Source: Triglochin maritima (Eukaryota; Streptophyta; Magnoliopsida; Alismatales; Juncaginaceae). From it: 64,000 nucleotides of DNA. A program made the position numbers and the translations under genes. The notes beneath the pieces were generated by a model. The model saw nothing but the letters and a program-made list of their open reading frames with translations, was not told where the DNA came from and searched no databases. Location: contig OY821777.1 of NCBI GenBank assembly GCA_963682175.1, positions 3,241,501 through 3,305,500 on the forward strand. Direction: 5' to 3'. Below, in pieces: positions 36,001 to 46,862 of this stretch (positions are counted from its first letter, which is position 1; the number at the start of each line of letters is the position of its first letter).

Positions 36001-38395
36001 ATGGCGGCGAGAAAAAGAGCGACTTCACTCTTCTTTTCCACTCGTCGCCTTTTCTTCTCCTCCTCTCGAAACCCTAATTCCTACTCTCGCTTCCCAAAAC
36101 CCTCCGCCGATTCCATCCCCGGAACCTCCCGTTCACCTCCTCCTCAAGCAGTCGGCGATCTGAGGACGGTACTCTTCCGGGTGCGGTTCCCCAGACGCAG
36201 CGCCATGGAGGCCTTGGAACGATGGGTCCGGGAAGGAGGGAAGGTGAAGGCGCCGGAGTTGAGCCGAATCGCTACGGAGCTCAAGAGGGCGGACCGCTGC
36301 AAACACGCTTTGGAGGTTTATATTTTTTTAATCCTTTTTAGTTTGAATTGTTTGCTACTTTGCTCTGGATTTGAAATATACTGAAACGTAAGGAAGATTG
36401 AAGCCTAAAAAGATGAAGAGGTTTTTGTCTTTTGGTTGGAAGAGGTTTATGATTTTACGAAAATGTAGTTTTTGAATATATGGATGATAAGAACTTAAGA
36501 TGGAGAGGTGACCTCTAATGATAGGCGGAACTTATCTTCAACCAACCTCAAGGTTTTTAGATTTTTTTTTTACTATAATGGTGTTCAAACGAAAAGTTCT
36601 CGAACCCTATCATGCTAATCTTGGTGCTTCTCTGACTGTAGGTTTGAACTGTATCACTAGAAAGCTCGAAATGAGTTACCATATTCTTAAGGCTTTAGGA
36701 ACTTTTTATAGTTTTTGACTTTTAAACATAAGTTTTAAACAAATGCTATGCCCAACTGCATGACATGTAAGACTTATGCTCTTGTGTTGCTTCAGTCATT
36801 GACATGAATTATTACCCAAAACTTGTAAAATGTAATACCCAGTTTTCAGTAGTAGTGCTCTTTGGAATTCTTCTTTGCATTCCTAATTATTATGTTTAGT
36901 TCCTCATGTTCTTTTTCCATTTTTTATCATTTGACTGGATATCTGCTGCACATGTTGAATATCACCCTTTTTGACCTCGACGGTCACCTAAGCTTCCAAC
37001 TTTGAAAATTCAAGCATAGCTTGTTTTCTTACTCATTCTTAATTATCCTCTCTATCAATTTCGGACCTCTTCTACCCTAGCCTTCCACCGTAAGTGGGGT
37101 CAGGGGATGAGAGAACGTATTCAGAGCTGAAATTAGCATCGTTTATTTCACAGGTCCTAACTTGGATGGAAGCCCAACCTACTTTAAGACTGTCTCCACA
37201 TGATCGTGCCAAAAGACTGGAGCTGATTGCTGAAATGAATGGTTTAGCTGCAGCTGAAGATTATTTTGAGAAATTAAATGACAGCGCTTCGAAAAAAACT
37301 GCATGTGTCCCACTTTTACACTGCTATGTGAAAGAGAAAAACACTGGAAAAGCTGAGGCCTTTATGAGAAACTTACAAACTCTGGGTCTTCTGGTAGCAT
37401 GTCATCCATTTATTGAGATGATGAAGTTGTACACGTCTACAGGTCATTATAAGGAAGTACTTCATGTGATCCAGAAGATGAGACGAGAAAATATAGCACA
37501 CAATGTTCTCTCCTACAATCTTTCCTTAAATGCAGCTCAACATGTGGATGGCATATCCGCTGTTGAAAAGGTGTATAAAGATATGATTTGTGACAAGAAT
37601 GTGACGGTAGGATGGAGTACCCTAGCTACAATGGCCAATATTTATGCAAGTTCCAGTCTCTATGACAAGGCTCTCAGTGCTCTCAAAGAGGCCGAATGCA
37701 CATTGTCTACTAGGAATCGTCTTGGCTATTTTTTTCTTATAACCTCATATGCTAATCTAAATGACAAAGATGGAGTCCTACGAGTCTGGGAATCCAGTAA
37801 AAAGGTGGAGGGAAGAATCACTTCTGCAAATTACATGTGCATCTTGCTGTGTTTAGTGAAGGTTAATAATATCGAAGAGGCAGAAAGAGTTTTCAAAATG
37901 TGGGAATCAGAATCCAGGAAATATGACATCAGGCTTTCAAATGTTCTATTGGGGGCTTATGTTAGAAAAGGTTGGTTTGAAAAGGCAGAGTCATTTCATA
38001 TGAGCACTTTAGCACATGGAGGTGTTCCAAACTACAAAACATGGGAGATTCTGATGGAGGGTTGGGTGAAAAGCAAACAGATGGATAAAGCAGTGGATGC
38101 CATGAAGAAAGGATTTTCAATGTTAAAGTGCTGCCACTGGAGGCCACCTTCTACAGTAGTAATGGCAATTGCAGAACATTTTGAGCAGCAGTCTATGCTT
38201 GAGGATGCAAGAAAATACGTGAAGGTTCTTTCCCGTCTAAATGCCATGAGTTTGCCCTTGTACAAGATGTTGCTCAGGATGCATATTCGTGCTCAAATGC
38301 CTGCTCCGAATCTTCGTAAGATGATGGAAAAGGACAAAATTGACTCGGATGAAGAAACAATCATGCTTATTGAGGAAGTTGCTCAGGTGCCATAA
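36001..38395 (+). CDS. P-class pentatricopeptide repeat protein, probably organellar, 518 aa
   Basis: Exon 1 36001-36315 and exon 2 37154-38395 join in phase ('CKHALE' to 'VLTWMEAQPT'). The N-terminus MAARKRATSLFFSTRRLFFS is Arg/Ser-rich and lacks acids, typical of mitochondrial targeting. The body is a series of about 35-residue helical repeats ('PLLHCYVKEKNTGKAEAFMR', 'TLATMANIYASSSLYDKALS', 'ILLCLVKVNNIEEAERVFKM', 'VLLGAYVRKGWFEKAESFH', 'ILMEGWVKSKQMDKAVDAMK'). The layout 'ALE-VL-WME', with an intron at the join, matches the small P-class PPR group like Arabidopsis At4g01990/At1g02150. These bind organelle RNA; the target cannot be read from the sequence. No DYW or E domain. Confidence 0.88.
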
Positions 38396-39612
38396 CTCAT
38401 AACTGGGAGATTCAGGATAAGACCAAAAGGGACTAGAAACAACATTTTGGTTTGTTGTAAACAGGTAACTTTCGTACTATAAATTGCATTCATCGTCTTT
38501 GGTTAACTTGTCAAGAATGTAGTTGATGTTGAGACACAATCTTTATCATAAGTTCAGACATGATTATGATGGTTTTCTTTCGTTTCATTCATGATGATTC
38601 AAAATTACACTAGTAGTGCATGATCTAGCATGGATATAACATGATAAGCTTGATATCTACAGTATTTTCATGTAATGGCATGTTTAAAATTAAGTAGACT
38701 GATTTTTTGTATAATGCTGGACGTTTAGCAGCATAATGATGATTGTGTTAAATTTTGGATGAATCTAATGATACTTAAAAGTCTTAAACGTAATGGAACT
38801 TGTGAAAGTATAAATGACACAGTAAAGGACAAACATGTACCGATAAAAATAAGGCAAACATGAGTACTGACTCTGTTTGTACAACAATCTTTGTTTTAGT
38901 GCAATATATTTTTGTCAGCCTTAAGGAATATGTAATTTTGTTACTATTTGTATAAACAAATCAACTTACAAATAAGTCAAGGTCATGTATCCTATTTCCA
39001 GAATAAATGTGCTTTATAGTTGGAATGAAAACTTAGCATCATTTGTGCGGCTTATAGCGTGTAGTTTCACAGAGAAAACACTTCTAGCTACTATTAACAT
39101 GAGTTGAAAATAAACAGTAAACACTGCAGCTACACCTTATCCTTGGCAAATTCAGGCTCAAATGGGCCATGACTTGTTCATGTGGACACAAAATGTCCAT
39201 ATTTATTTATTAAAGAAATAAATATTTTGCATGCAACGACAATAATCAACTATTATTTCTTCTCTCACTTTTATGATCCTTATTATCCTATTCATGGTAT
39301 CACCATCTATTATGATCCATTTGAACTGCTTATATAGTTTTTCAAACCACATGCTTTTATGAACCGTTAGTCAGCCAACAATACTTCCTTCTAGTGTAGC
39401 CAAACAAGGCTTGGTAGTTATATCTTTAGGTGGAACTTGCACCTTGTACCGAAAGAATGGTCGTCTTCCCTTGTGTGGATAATTTCTGTTAGCATATATT
39501 CTAAGTTATGCTCATATCACAACATTTAACTATTAATTGTGGACTCTGGAGGATGGAAGGGTTATTTTGTATTTACTATTTAGGCCTGAAACTGGAAACA
39601 TGTATTCTGCAG
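38396..39612. other. 3' flank of the PPR gene
   Basis: AT-rich, no coding exon. It leads into a decayed partial copy of the same gene. Confidence 0.4.
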
Positions 39613-39945
39613 ATAATAACATGGATAGAATCTCAGCTTACTTTTCGACTGCTTGCACATGATTATGCCTTAAAAGACAAGCCAATGGTGAAAATCATGG
39701 TTTATATGCGGCTTAAGATCATTTTGAAAATGTAAGTGACAGAGAAAGCTGCATGTGTCCACTTTTACATTGTTACGTGTCACAAATTCACTGTAAGGCT
39801 GTGGTCTTAAACTCTTAACGACAAGTCACAATCTTCTGAATCCAGGCTTGTGGTGGGCATCATGCATTTATTGAAATGAAGAGTTGATGCAACTAATGCA
39901 TCTAAATGTCAGTACGAGAAAGTACTCTTTTGGAGTCAGAAGACT
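39613..39945 (+). pseudogene. degenerate tandem copy of the PPR gene (start of exon 2)
   Basis: After an acceptor-like 'attctgcag', the sequence 'ataacatggatagaatctca' and onward parallels exon 2 of the PPR gene from 37154: 'WIESQLTFRLLAHD' against 'WMEAQPTLRLSPHD'. Then 'gaaagctgcatgtgtcc', 'acttttacattgttacgtg' and 'catgcatttattgaaatga' match the functional copy. Several indels and stops (for example after 'IILKM') destroy the frame. Only the first 330 bp of the exon are recognisable. Probably a remnant of a local duplication. Confidence 0.8.
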
Positions 39946-40073
39946 TGGATGTTGGATCTATTGGATGATAAAGTTTTACACTTCGAGAGGAGGGGTATAG
40001 AAAAGTTGCAAGCCACTGAAAACTTGAATCTATTGTAAGTTTCTTCTTTATGTACAACAAGTTAATTATTGTT

Positions 40074-40257
40074 GTCCCTGGGACGCAACGGAGTTGGTTG
40101 GGGTGATTGTTTCATCTCCTTCGAACGCAAGTTTGAATCCCAGCTCCGCATGTCAAGCGTTTCGGTGCAAACGGTGTGGGTCACCTCCAGTTTAAAACCG
40201 TAGCCTATTTGTCCCAAAGTGGGACGGGTGCCGAGAGATTCTGGATCATAAAAAAGA
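40074..40257 (+). mobile_element. tRNA-derived SINE with perfect 13-bp target duplication
   Basis: The element starts 'gtccctgggacgcaacgg', carries a box-B-like 'gtttgaatcccagct' near 40130 and ends in an A-rich tail 'cataaaaaaga'. The flanks are the direct repeat 'gttaattattgtt' at 40061-40073 and 40258-40270. Internal Pol III-type promoter, short length, A-rich tail and a 13-bp duplication together define a SINE moved by L1-type machinery. Confidence 0.85.
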
Positions 40258-40603
40258 GTTAATTATTGTTCTTCACACAATTTCCTTTTATCATTGATCG
40301 CAAATTTTATAGGGATCTTGAAGTTGTACAAAATTTCTATACTGACTCGCTTGGAGGTCATATGCTTCCAAATATTCAAAGCACAAGAACTTCTTGAAAC
40401 CAAGGAAAGGTATAATTCAATCACTAGACAAACAATGTTGAAGGTGAAGTTTTTCTCAAGAAAATATTTCAAATTTAATTTTCTAACAGGCAGGCAGCTC
40501 TGTCAGATTATGCATAGATATCGTTACAAAACACTTATTTTTTACAACACCATATTGACTGCAGACCAACAACAAATTTCATATGATGAATATAACACGT
40601 CGA

Positions 40604-41457
40604 TCAGGCTGTCTTCACACCAGCACTCATCTCCTCTTTACGTTTCTTGTTCATTTCAAACAGCTTGTCATAGGGGGGCAGTATTTCCTTCATCACTTCC
40701 AGAGCCAAAATATCTCGGAACCATGCTGAGATAACTGGAAGCTCCTCCTCATTAACCATGCTGATGTTGTTTATCTCCTCCATCATGCGGATCCAATATC
40801 CCATCATACCGATAGCTACTTCAACAAATCCAATGGATTCTCCTTGGAAGAATTTGTTCCCCTTAAGTGCATCTCCGAGAATTCTCAGGTTTGCTTTCAG
40901 TTCTTCCACTGCCTCCAGCTGCTCCTGCCCAGTCTTTGAGTACACACCATAACTGGCTGGTAATATCTGCATCCAATTAAGCAATTAAGTTAGAATTGAA
41001 ACAACATCACGACAAGCAGTGTTGACATCTGAAGTGCTTGCTAGTGCTTAATTTCAGATAAAGGTAAATGATTTAGCTGGTTTTCATGTAGCTTTGTGAC
41101 AGTATAAGAAGTTAAGAACACTAAGACACGTACCTTGTCTTCGGCAAACTTAACCCAGAAACGAGCCATGGCTCTTTCATATGGATCCGTTGGCAAGATG
41201 TTATACCCATCTTTCCACGCCTCATCGATGTACTCGACGATGACAAGTGACTCCGCTATCGGTTTGCCATCATGAACGAGCACCGGAATTTTCTTGTGCA
41301 CAGGGTTGTACTTCAACAACTCCGGGCTCTTGATGTTAGGCAGATCCTCGTTCACGTACTCGTACTCCACGCCTTTCAACTTAAGAGCCAACTCTACTAT
41401 GAGGGAGTAAGGACTCGCCCACATGCCATGCAACTTCACTCCTTTGCTCTCTGCCAT
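40604..41457 (-). CDS. tau-class glutathione S-transferase, 228 aa
   Basis: Exon 1 41457-41134 (108 codons) and exon 2 40966-40604 (120 codons plus stop) join after 'FAEDK', the conserved tau-class intron position. The thioredoxin-like domain shows '[20 protein letters not shown]' with the catalytic Ser in the SPYS region, '[20 protein letters not shown]' and '[13 protein letters not shown]' (glutathione site, including the ES pair). The C-terminal helical domain has '[15 protein letters not shown]' and '[20 protein letters not shown]'. Cytosolic; conjugates glutathione to hydrophobic electrophiles such as herbicides and stress products. In many tau GSTs 'SPFSHRV' follows the catalytic Ser; here it is 'SPYSLIV', a substitution next to the active site. 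A broken relative lies about 0.9 kb away in the opposite direction. Confidence 0.93.
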
Positions 41458-42367
41458 GTCTCACCAAAGATCTTCTCTACTTTCTTCTCCAATGATATGT
41501 TGTGGCAGATTCTTATGCTGGATTAAGTTTGATGTATTTGTTCACTTATATAAGACAAACCTAGAGTGGAAAATCAGGTTTGGTAAGCTGTGTGAAGTCA
41601 GGAATGAGGTCTGATTGAAGGCTTCCATGCTTGCCGCCCAAGAAGATTTGACAAGTATGGCAACGTTGTTACTGATTTTTCTCCCTGGGGATTTTGTTTG
41701 ATGTTTTTGCTTAAGGTGTTTTTTTACTTACACAGTAAGGTTTCTATGAGGCTCAGTTTGGTAATGACTTTTGTTCGTGACTTTTGAGCAAAATCGTGAT
41801 TTATGGTTACTTTATTTACCAAACAAGCCTTTGAAAGTCCAATAATGGTTTTCTGTTTAACTTTTTCTTCATAAGCAGAGAGAGAAAAAAAAAAGCAACC
41901 TACCTAAGTGGTGCTTTAGTTGGCTTTGTTCAATCATATCACAATGAATTTCTTCATAATTATAATTCAATTATATTAGAATTATTTGTTGTGCCACCGA
42001 AAAAGCAGAACTAAAAAGATAAACCCGTGACAAACGAGAAGGTGGTGCTTGTAGAAACATTAAAAAACTTTTAAAAGTGGTTTGTTAATTGTTAAAACAA
42101 ATTTTGCCACAAGTTGACTGAGTATTCGGTGTATAAGCTTGAAGCAAATTAACTATTTTTCTTTTCTTTCAATTATGATAATCTCTTTGAGAAATGTTGG
42201 TGTTACCGTCGGTACTGCTTTAAGAGGTTTCCTTTTCGAGGACATTATTCGTCATTTCGTCTTCAAAAAGTCATACGGTCAGCTTTTAGAGAACAAGATG
42301 ATTTCGAGGACATTACGTTTCGAACCTTCCAAACCACTACAAATAATTTACCAATTGAATGCACCAT
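41458..42367. other. spacer between divergent GST copies
   Basis: The upstream region of the functional GST lies at 41458 onward. AT-rich, with short frames lacking family motifs (for example 42139-42387). Confidence 0.4.
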
Positions 42368-43201
42368 TTGGGAGTATGAGTACGTGAACGAGGACTTGTA
42401 TAGTTGCATGCCCTTCAATATATAAGAGCCCGGAGTTGCTCAAGTATAATACGTACGGTGCATAAGAAGATTCAGGTGCTCGTTCACGACGGTCGGCCTA
42501 TATATGGCCGATCGAGTCGTTTGCCATAATTGAGTACATCGACGAGACTTGGAACGGTGGGCACACCATCATGCATGCCTAAAGATACATACATATGATC
42601 GAGTCATGGCTCGTTAATTTCTGGGCTCATTTTTTTCGAAGATAAGGTACGTCATTAATTTGTTTTTGATGACTTTTAATCTTTTATGTTACAGTAGTAT
42701 TGGTTTATCTACGAGAGCATGCATTGTCCTGTCATTGGTCATTCGTGTGGGGACTTGCCTTGCCTATTTGCAATTTCTCAAAGAAAATTGTTGAAACAAG
42801 TTATTTAAAAATGACATATTTGGTTGTTTCTAATCTCTTTCATCGCTTATTGTGTTGTAGATTTTACCGTTAAATTACAATGTGTACTTAAAAACCGGAG
42901 AAGAACAACAGAAGTCAGTGTAAGAGATGAAAGCGAACTTGAAATTAAATCCTTGGAGATGCTCTAGAGGGGCGTAATTAATTCTTCGGTGGAGAATCGA
43001 TTGGATTCGTCGATATATATAACTTCCGGTGTGATGGGATACTGGATTCTCATGATAGGGGAACTAAACAACATCAGTTTTGTCAACGAAGAACAACTTC
43101 CGGTGGTATGGAAATGGTTCAATGATATCATGGTTGATGATTTGGTGAAGGGGAAATTACCTCCTTATGATATAATTAAGTTGATGGATGTTTTCAGGTA
43201 G
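42368..43201 (+). pseudogene. tau-class GST pseudogene, inverted relative to the intact copy
   Basis: Exon 1 remnants: 'YVNEDL', 'KSPELLKYN', 'VLVHDGRP'-like sequence, 'FAIIEYIDETWNGG' and 'FEDK' followed by a 'gtacgt' donor near 42648. The frame is broken by indels and stops. Exon 2 remnants: a diverged 'EEQQKSV*EMKANLKL', then an open piece 43008-43201, 'GVMGYWILMIGELNNISFVN' and 'KWFNDIMVDDLVKGKLPPYD'. No promoter-proximal N-terminus is left. It kept its intron, so it arose by DNA duplication and not by retroposition. Confidence 0.85.
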
Positions 43202-43879
43202 TAAAAAAATTGGGCAGTGGCTAATGCTTCTTCAAAAACATTAATAGAATATGTGTGGTCTTAATCATCTGGAAATTAAACATCAAATTACAACTATATG
43301 TATGTTTGATTAGTTTGTTATGGACTTGTATGATGTTGCTGGTTTATTGTGTGTATGAATAAGTTAATTAATGACCATAACTCAATACTATTGTCACCTC
43401 TGTAGCTTGGACCTTGTGTCGGAAATAAATTATTTTGGCTCTCTCAACCCGTGATAAGCGGAAAGCTAGAAAACCTAGTTAGAGGAGTTAAAAAATAATT
43501 AACGAAAGTAAATGTAGACCTTTTCGTAACCTCTAAAGTTGGATTTAGTAATCTATATTACGTTTCATAACTAAAGAAATAATCAATATTTTAAATGTAT
43601 GCTGTTTTCCCCCTTCTAATCCAATGATTTGGTTGGGGGTTACCCATCGGGGTCGTTATACACAGATATGGCGTTCCGAACGCACCTGACGTGGTCAGCC
43701 AATTTCACAGTACAATTAATAAAATCAAATGTCTTTTACTTTTTGAAATTAATTAAATAACATGTTTATTTATTTTGTGTCACATGAATCCTTTAATTTC
43801 CTCATGCAACATTCAGATACAAAGGTAAAATGAAGAGTTCATGTAGAACGAATAAACCTTATAACATGCGTTGGTCCTT

Positions 43880-44320
43880 TTAAACATATGAGTTTGTCTT
43901 TTTTAAAAGATGAGTTTGTCTTTTTTATCATATGTGTTTGTCTTTTTTAATATACGAATTTTTCCTTTTTAAACTATGAGTTTGTCTTTTTTGTCATATG
44001 AGTTTGTCCTTTTTAAGCAATGAATTTGTCATTTTTAATATATGTGTTTGTTCTTTTTAACTTATGCGTTTGTTCTTTTTGAGCTATGAGTTTGTCATTT
44101 TTATCATGTGTTTGTTCTTTTTAACTTATGAGTTTATCCTTTTTGAGCTATGAGTTTGTCATTTTTATTATATGAGTTTGTCATTTTTTATCATATGTGT
44201 TTGTCTTTTTTATCATATGGGTTTGTCATTTATAACTTATGAGTTTGCATTTTTTAACTAATGAGTTTGTCATTTTAATATATGAGTTTTGACATTTTTA
44301 TCATATGTATTTGTCCTTTC
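43880..44320. repeat. tandem array of about 20-22 bp 'tatgagtttgtcattttt' units
   Basis: Roughly twenty imperfect copies of 'tatgagtttgtc' plus 'tttttatca' or 'ctttttaa', with variants 'gtgtttgttctttttaac'. Each unit is AT-rich and spaced about two helical turns apart. Lies inside the MULE, in the subterminal position where such arrays are usual. Confidence 0.85.
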
Positions 44321-44439
44321 ATCCACCTCCACCTCCCCTCCACTCCCCCTCCCCCTCCTTCCAAAAGGATGAACATTTAAAAATGATGATCATTTAAAAA
44401 GGATGAATGCAATGACCACATTATCTCATATCATCTTCT

Positions 44440-44720
44440 TCCTCGAATCCAAGCCCTCCCAACCCCATCACCCCTCCACCACCTTGGGACGGGCTCCACC
44501 GTCGACCACTTCCTCATCCTCATCGTCGATCAATTTCACCATGACGTCCTAACCAATGACGTTGTCGTCCCCACCTCCCTCAAGACTCACTCCCGCGTCG
44601 TCTCCTTCGGTATCCCTCTCACCGACCTCGCATTCTACCTCGTCCTCGACCTCTCTGTCGACGGTGCCAACAATGTGGATCTCGATCTCAACCTTGTCAA
44701 AGGGCGTGACGAGTCTTTGT
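44440..44720 (+). pseudogene. possible captured gene fragment inside the MULE
   Basis: The sequence changes sharply to GC-rich, codon-like text. One plus-strand frame reads 'STVDHFLILIVDQFHHD', 'VVVPTSLKTHSRVVSFGIPL' and 'FYLVLDLSVDGANNVDLDLN'. It has no proper start and ends in AT-rich element sequence. I do not recognise the parent gene. Composition and position fit transduplication by a Pack-MULE, but an ancient element-specific segment is also possible. Confidence 0.45.
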
Positions 44721-44971
44721 GCCGGGAAAAAAATGATGGAGAATGTAATGTTTTGGGGAATAATGGAAGATTTTGAGGAGATATATACGGTGGAAACCAA
44801 ATGTTGCATACTTTAGCGTGCGCGTGATGTGACACAAAATAATTAATAAATATGTGATTTAATTAATCTTTGATAATAAAAACATGTGATTTTTGCTGAC
44901 TTGATTGATCACGTCAGATGGCGTCCGGGATGCACCACGTCTGCTAATCATTTTTCTTTGTCTAATTACTT

Positions 44972-46862
44972 AGGCCATCCTTAGCGGGGTCATCCACTGC
45001 GGATGACCCGATTGGGTGATTTTTTTTGTTTGATTTTTTTTGGTTTTGGGTTTTGGTAATTTTTTAAATAATTAGGGGTATATTTTGATAAACAATTAGG
45101 AGTTAAGTAGTTGTAGTTTATATTTTGATAATAATTAGGATTGGGGTTATGGTTTGGAGTATTATTTTGTAAATTTGTGAGCATTTATTAAATTAAAGTA
45201 TTATTTTGTAAATTGGTGATGATTATTAAATTGAAGTATTATTTTGATAACGTTAGATTTTCAAAATTCATTTTTTTCTTGGGGTGTTTTCCCCCTGCCA
45301 CCTCACCGACGAATTGGAACGCCGCTCGCTCACCGGGGAGCGAGACCTGTCACGGTGGATTATGATTTGGGGATATAATAAAAGTTGAGAAGAAAATGAA
45401 TGATATTTAGTATTTGGTAATTATTAATGGTTAAATAAATAATATTTTTGGTGAATATAAATGATTTTGGAATATAATAAAAGTTGAGAAGAAAATTAAT
45501 GATATTAAAGAAAGAGAGTGGGATGACCTAATTCATGGTTAATTGATGAATAATGAGGAAGAAATATTAGGTTGGGTCATGATGACGTGAGAGTGAGAGA
45601 AAGAATAAAGCGGACAATCTTACCGATATGAAAATTTTCAGGGAAATGTAAAGGGGACAAATCTTGAAATCTACATAAAAAGAATAGAGCGGACAAATCT
45701 GGGTCATCATTTTTTGAAAATTTTTTTGGGATAGTTTTTAAGGGGAAAAATATATCCTGAAACAGATTATAAATAGTTTACTAAAAAGTCCAATCCGGTA
45801 ATTAAAGTAAGGTTAATATGCAAATATGAAAATAATCTATTGCTATTGTTTTTGATGCGTTCGACCAATTTGTTAGTTTTGCGCACGCAATTCAATTTCA
45901 ACATTTTCAACAAAGTAATCATAAATATCTCACGATATTAAAATTTATCAATTCATATAATTTTGGAAAATAATACAAATTCCTTAAAGTTTCTTTAAAC
46001 CTCTTCAGCTCCAGTCCACCATAATATTTATGGGATGAGAATGTATGCTATTTGTATTTTGAATTGGAGTAGGGAGAGAATAGTTATAGTAATGAGATAT
46101 TTGTTGTTTAAGAGTTTAACCGTTAGATATCTAATAATCTCAATTAAAATCTACATTTTACAAAACCAACTACCTCCATCAGGGGTAGGGAGTAGGAGCC
46201 TCCCAGTGAGAACAAAATGGTGCCCATTGATCACTACTCATAGTTTTATCACCATCATCCCAGCTAAAATTATTGAAATCTTCACATAAAATTCAATAGC
46301 GAATATTATTCGAAGGGTTAAGGTATTTTGAAAAACTCGTACGCTAATGACAAATTCAGAAGAGAATCCCTAATTAAGCGAAAACCAATTGCCAAAGAAG
46401 GCAAAATTACAGGAGAATGAGGGAGGATTCAATATTAAGATATAATCAAGAAAACACCAAGATATAATAAGAGTAGAAGAAAGGACTACCACAAAATTAA
46501 GATACAGAACGACGTGTTTGGAAGCATAAAAATAGAGTTTTTTTTCCGATATAAAAGGATTAAAAGCACATCCAGCAACACCTTTTCTGAGAAACAAATC
46601 ACTTTCCTTCGGCACCACTTCTCCTTCCTTCCTTCCTTCCTTCCTACTCTCAAGAAGGCAACAAACCCTCCAACCCCCATCCCGATCCACCCTTTTCTAG
46701 GGTTTCCTCTTCTCCCACCGATCTCGCCGTTTCCATCCTAAAAGACCCTCTCTTGCTCCCCCTCGATCCGACCCAATGCAAGGAGACCCCCGCTAGCGCG
46801 ATCTGACGCCGGATCTCCCATCAAAATTGGATTTTTTTGGTGGGTTTTTGGTAGAATCAGTA
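44972..46862. other. transposon debris and the PEPKR2 promoter/leader
   Basis: 'taggccatccttagcgggg' followed by 'tcatccactgcggatgaccc' at about 44971-45012 resembles a Harbinger/Tourist end. I could not find its partner, so I do not call a full element. A segment 'atataataaaagttgagaag' occurs twice (45374 and 45474). From 46480 the sequence becomes the leader of the kinase gene, with a 'ttcc' microsatellite at about 46620-46645. Confidence 0.4.

Larger units (their letters stand above)
43663..44943. mobile_element. non-autonomous MULE, candidate Pack-MULE
   Basis: The left end 'cagatatggcgttccgaacg' and the right end read inward 'cagacgtggtgcatcccgga' align over about 35 bp with two small gaps and both continue into 'ctgacgtg'. 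They also resemble the TIR near 61800. I cannot find a clean 9-bp duplication, so the borders are approximate. The interior has a T-rich tandem array followed by a GC-rich block with coding-like composition (44440-44720). Confidence 0.7.

Noticed and set aside
44972..45700. A complete Harbinger-like element starting at 'ggccatccttagcgggg'
   Set aside because: Only one convincing end was found; without a partner TIR or duplication I do not call an element.
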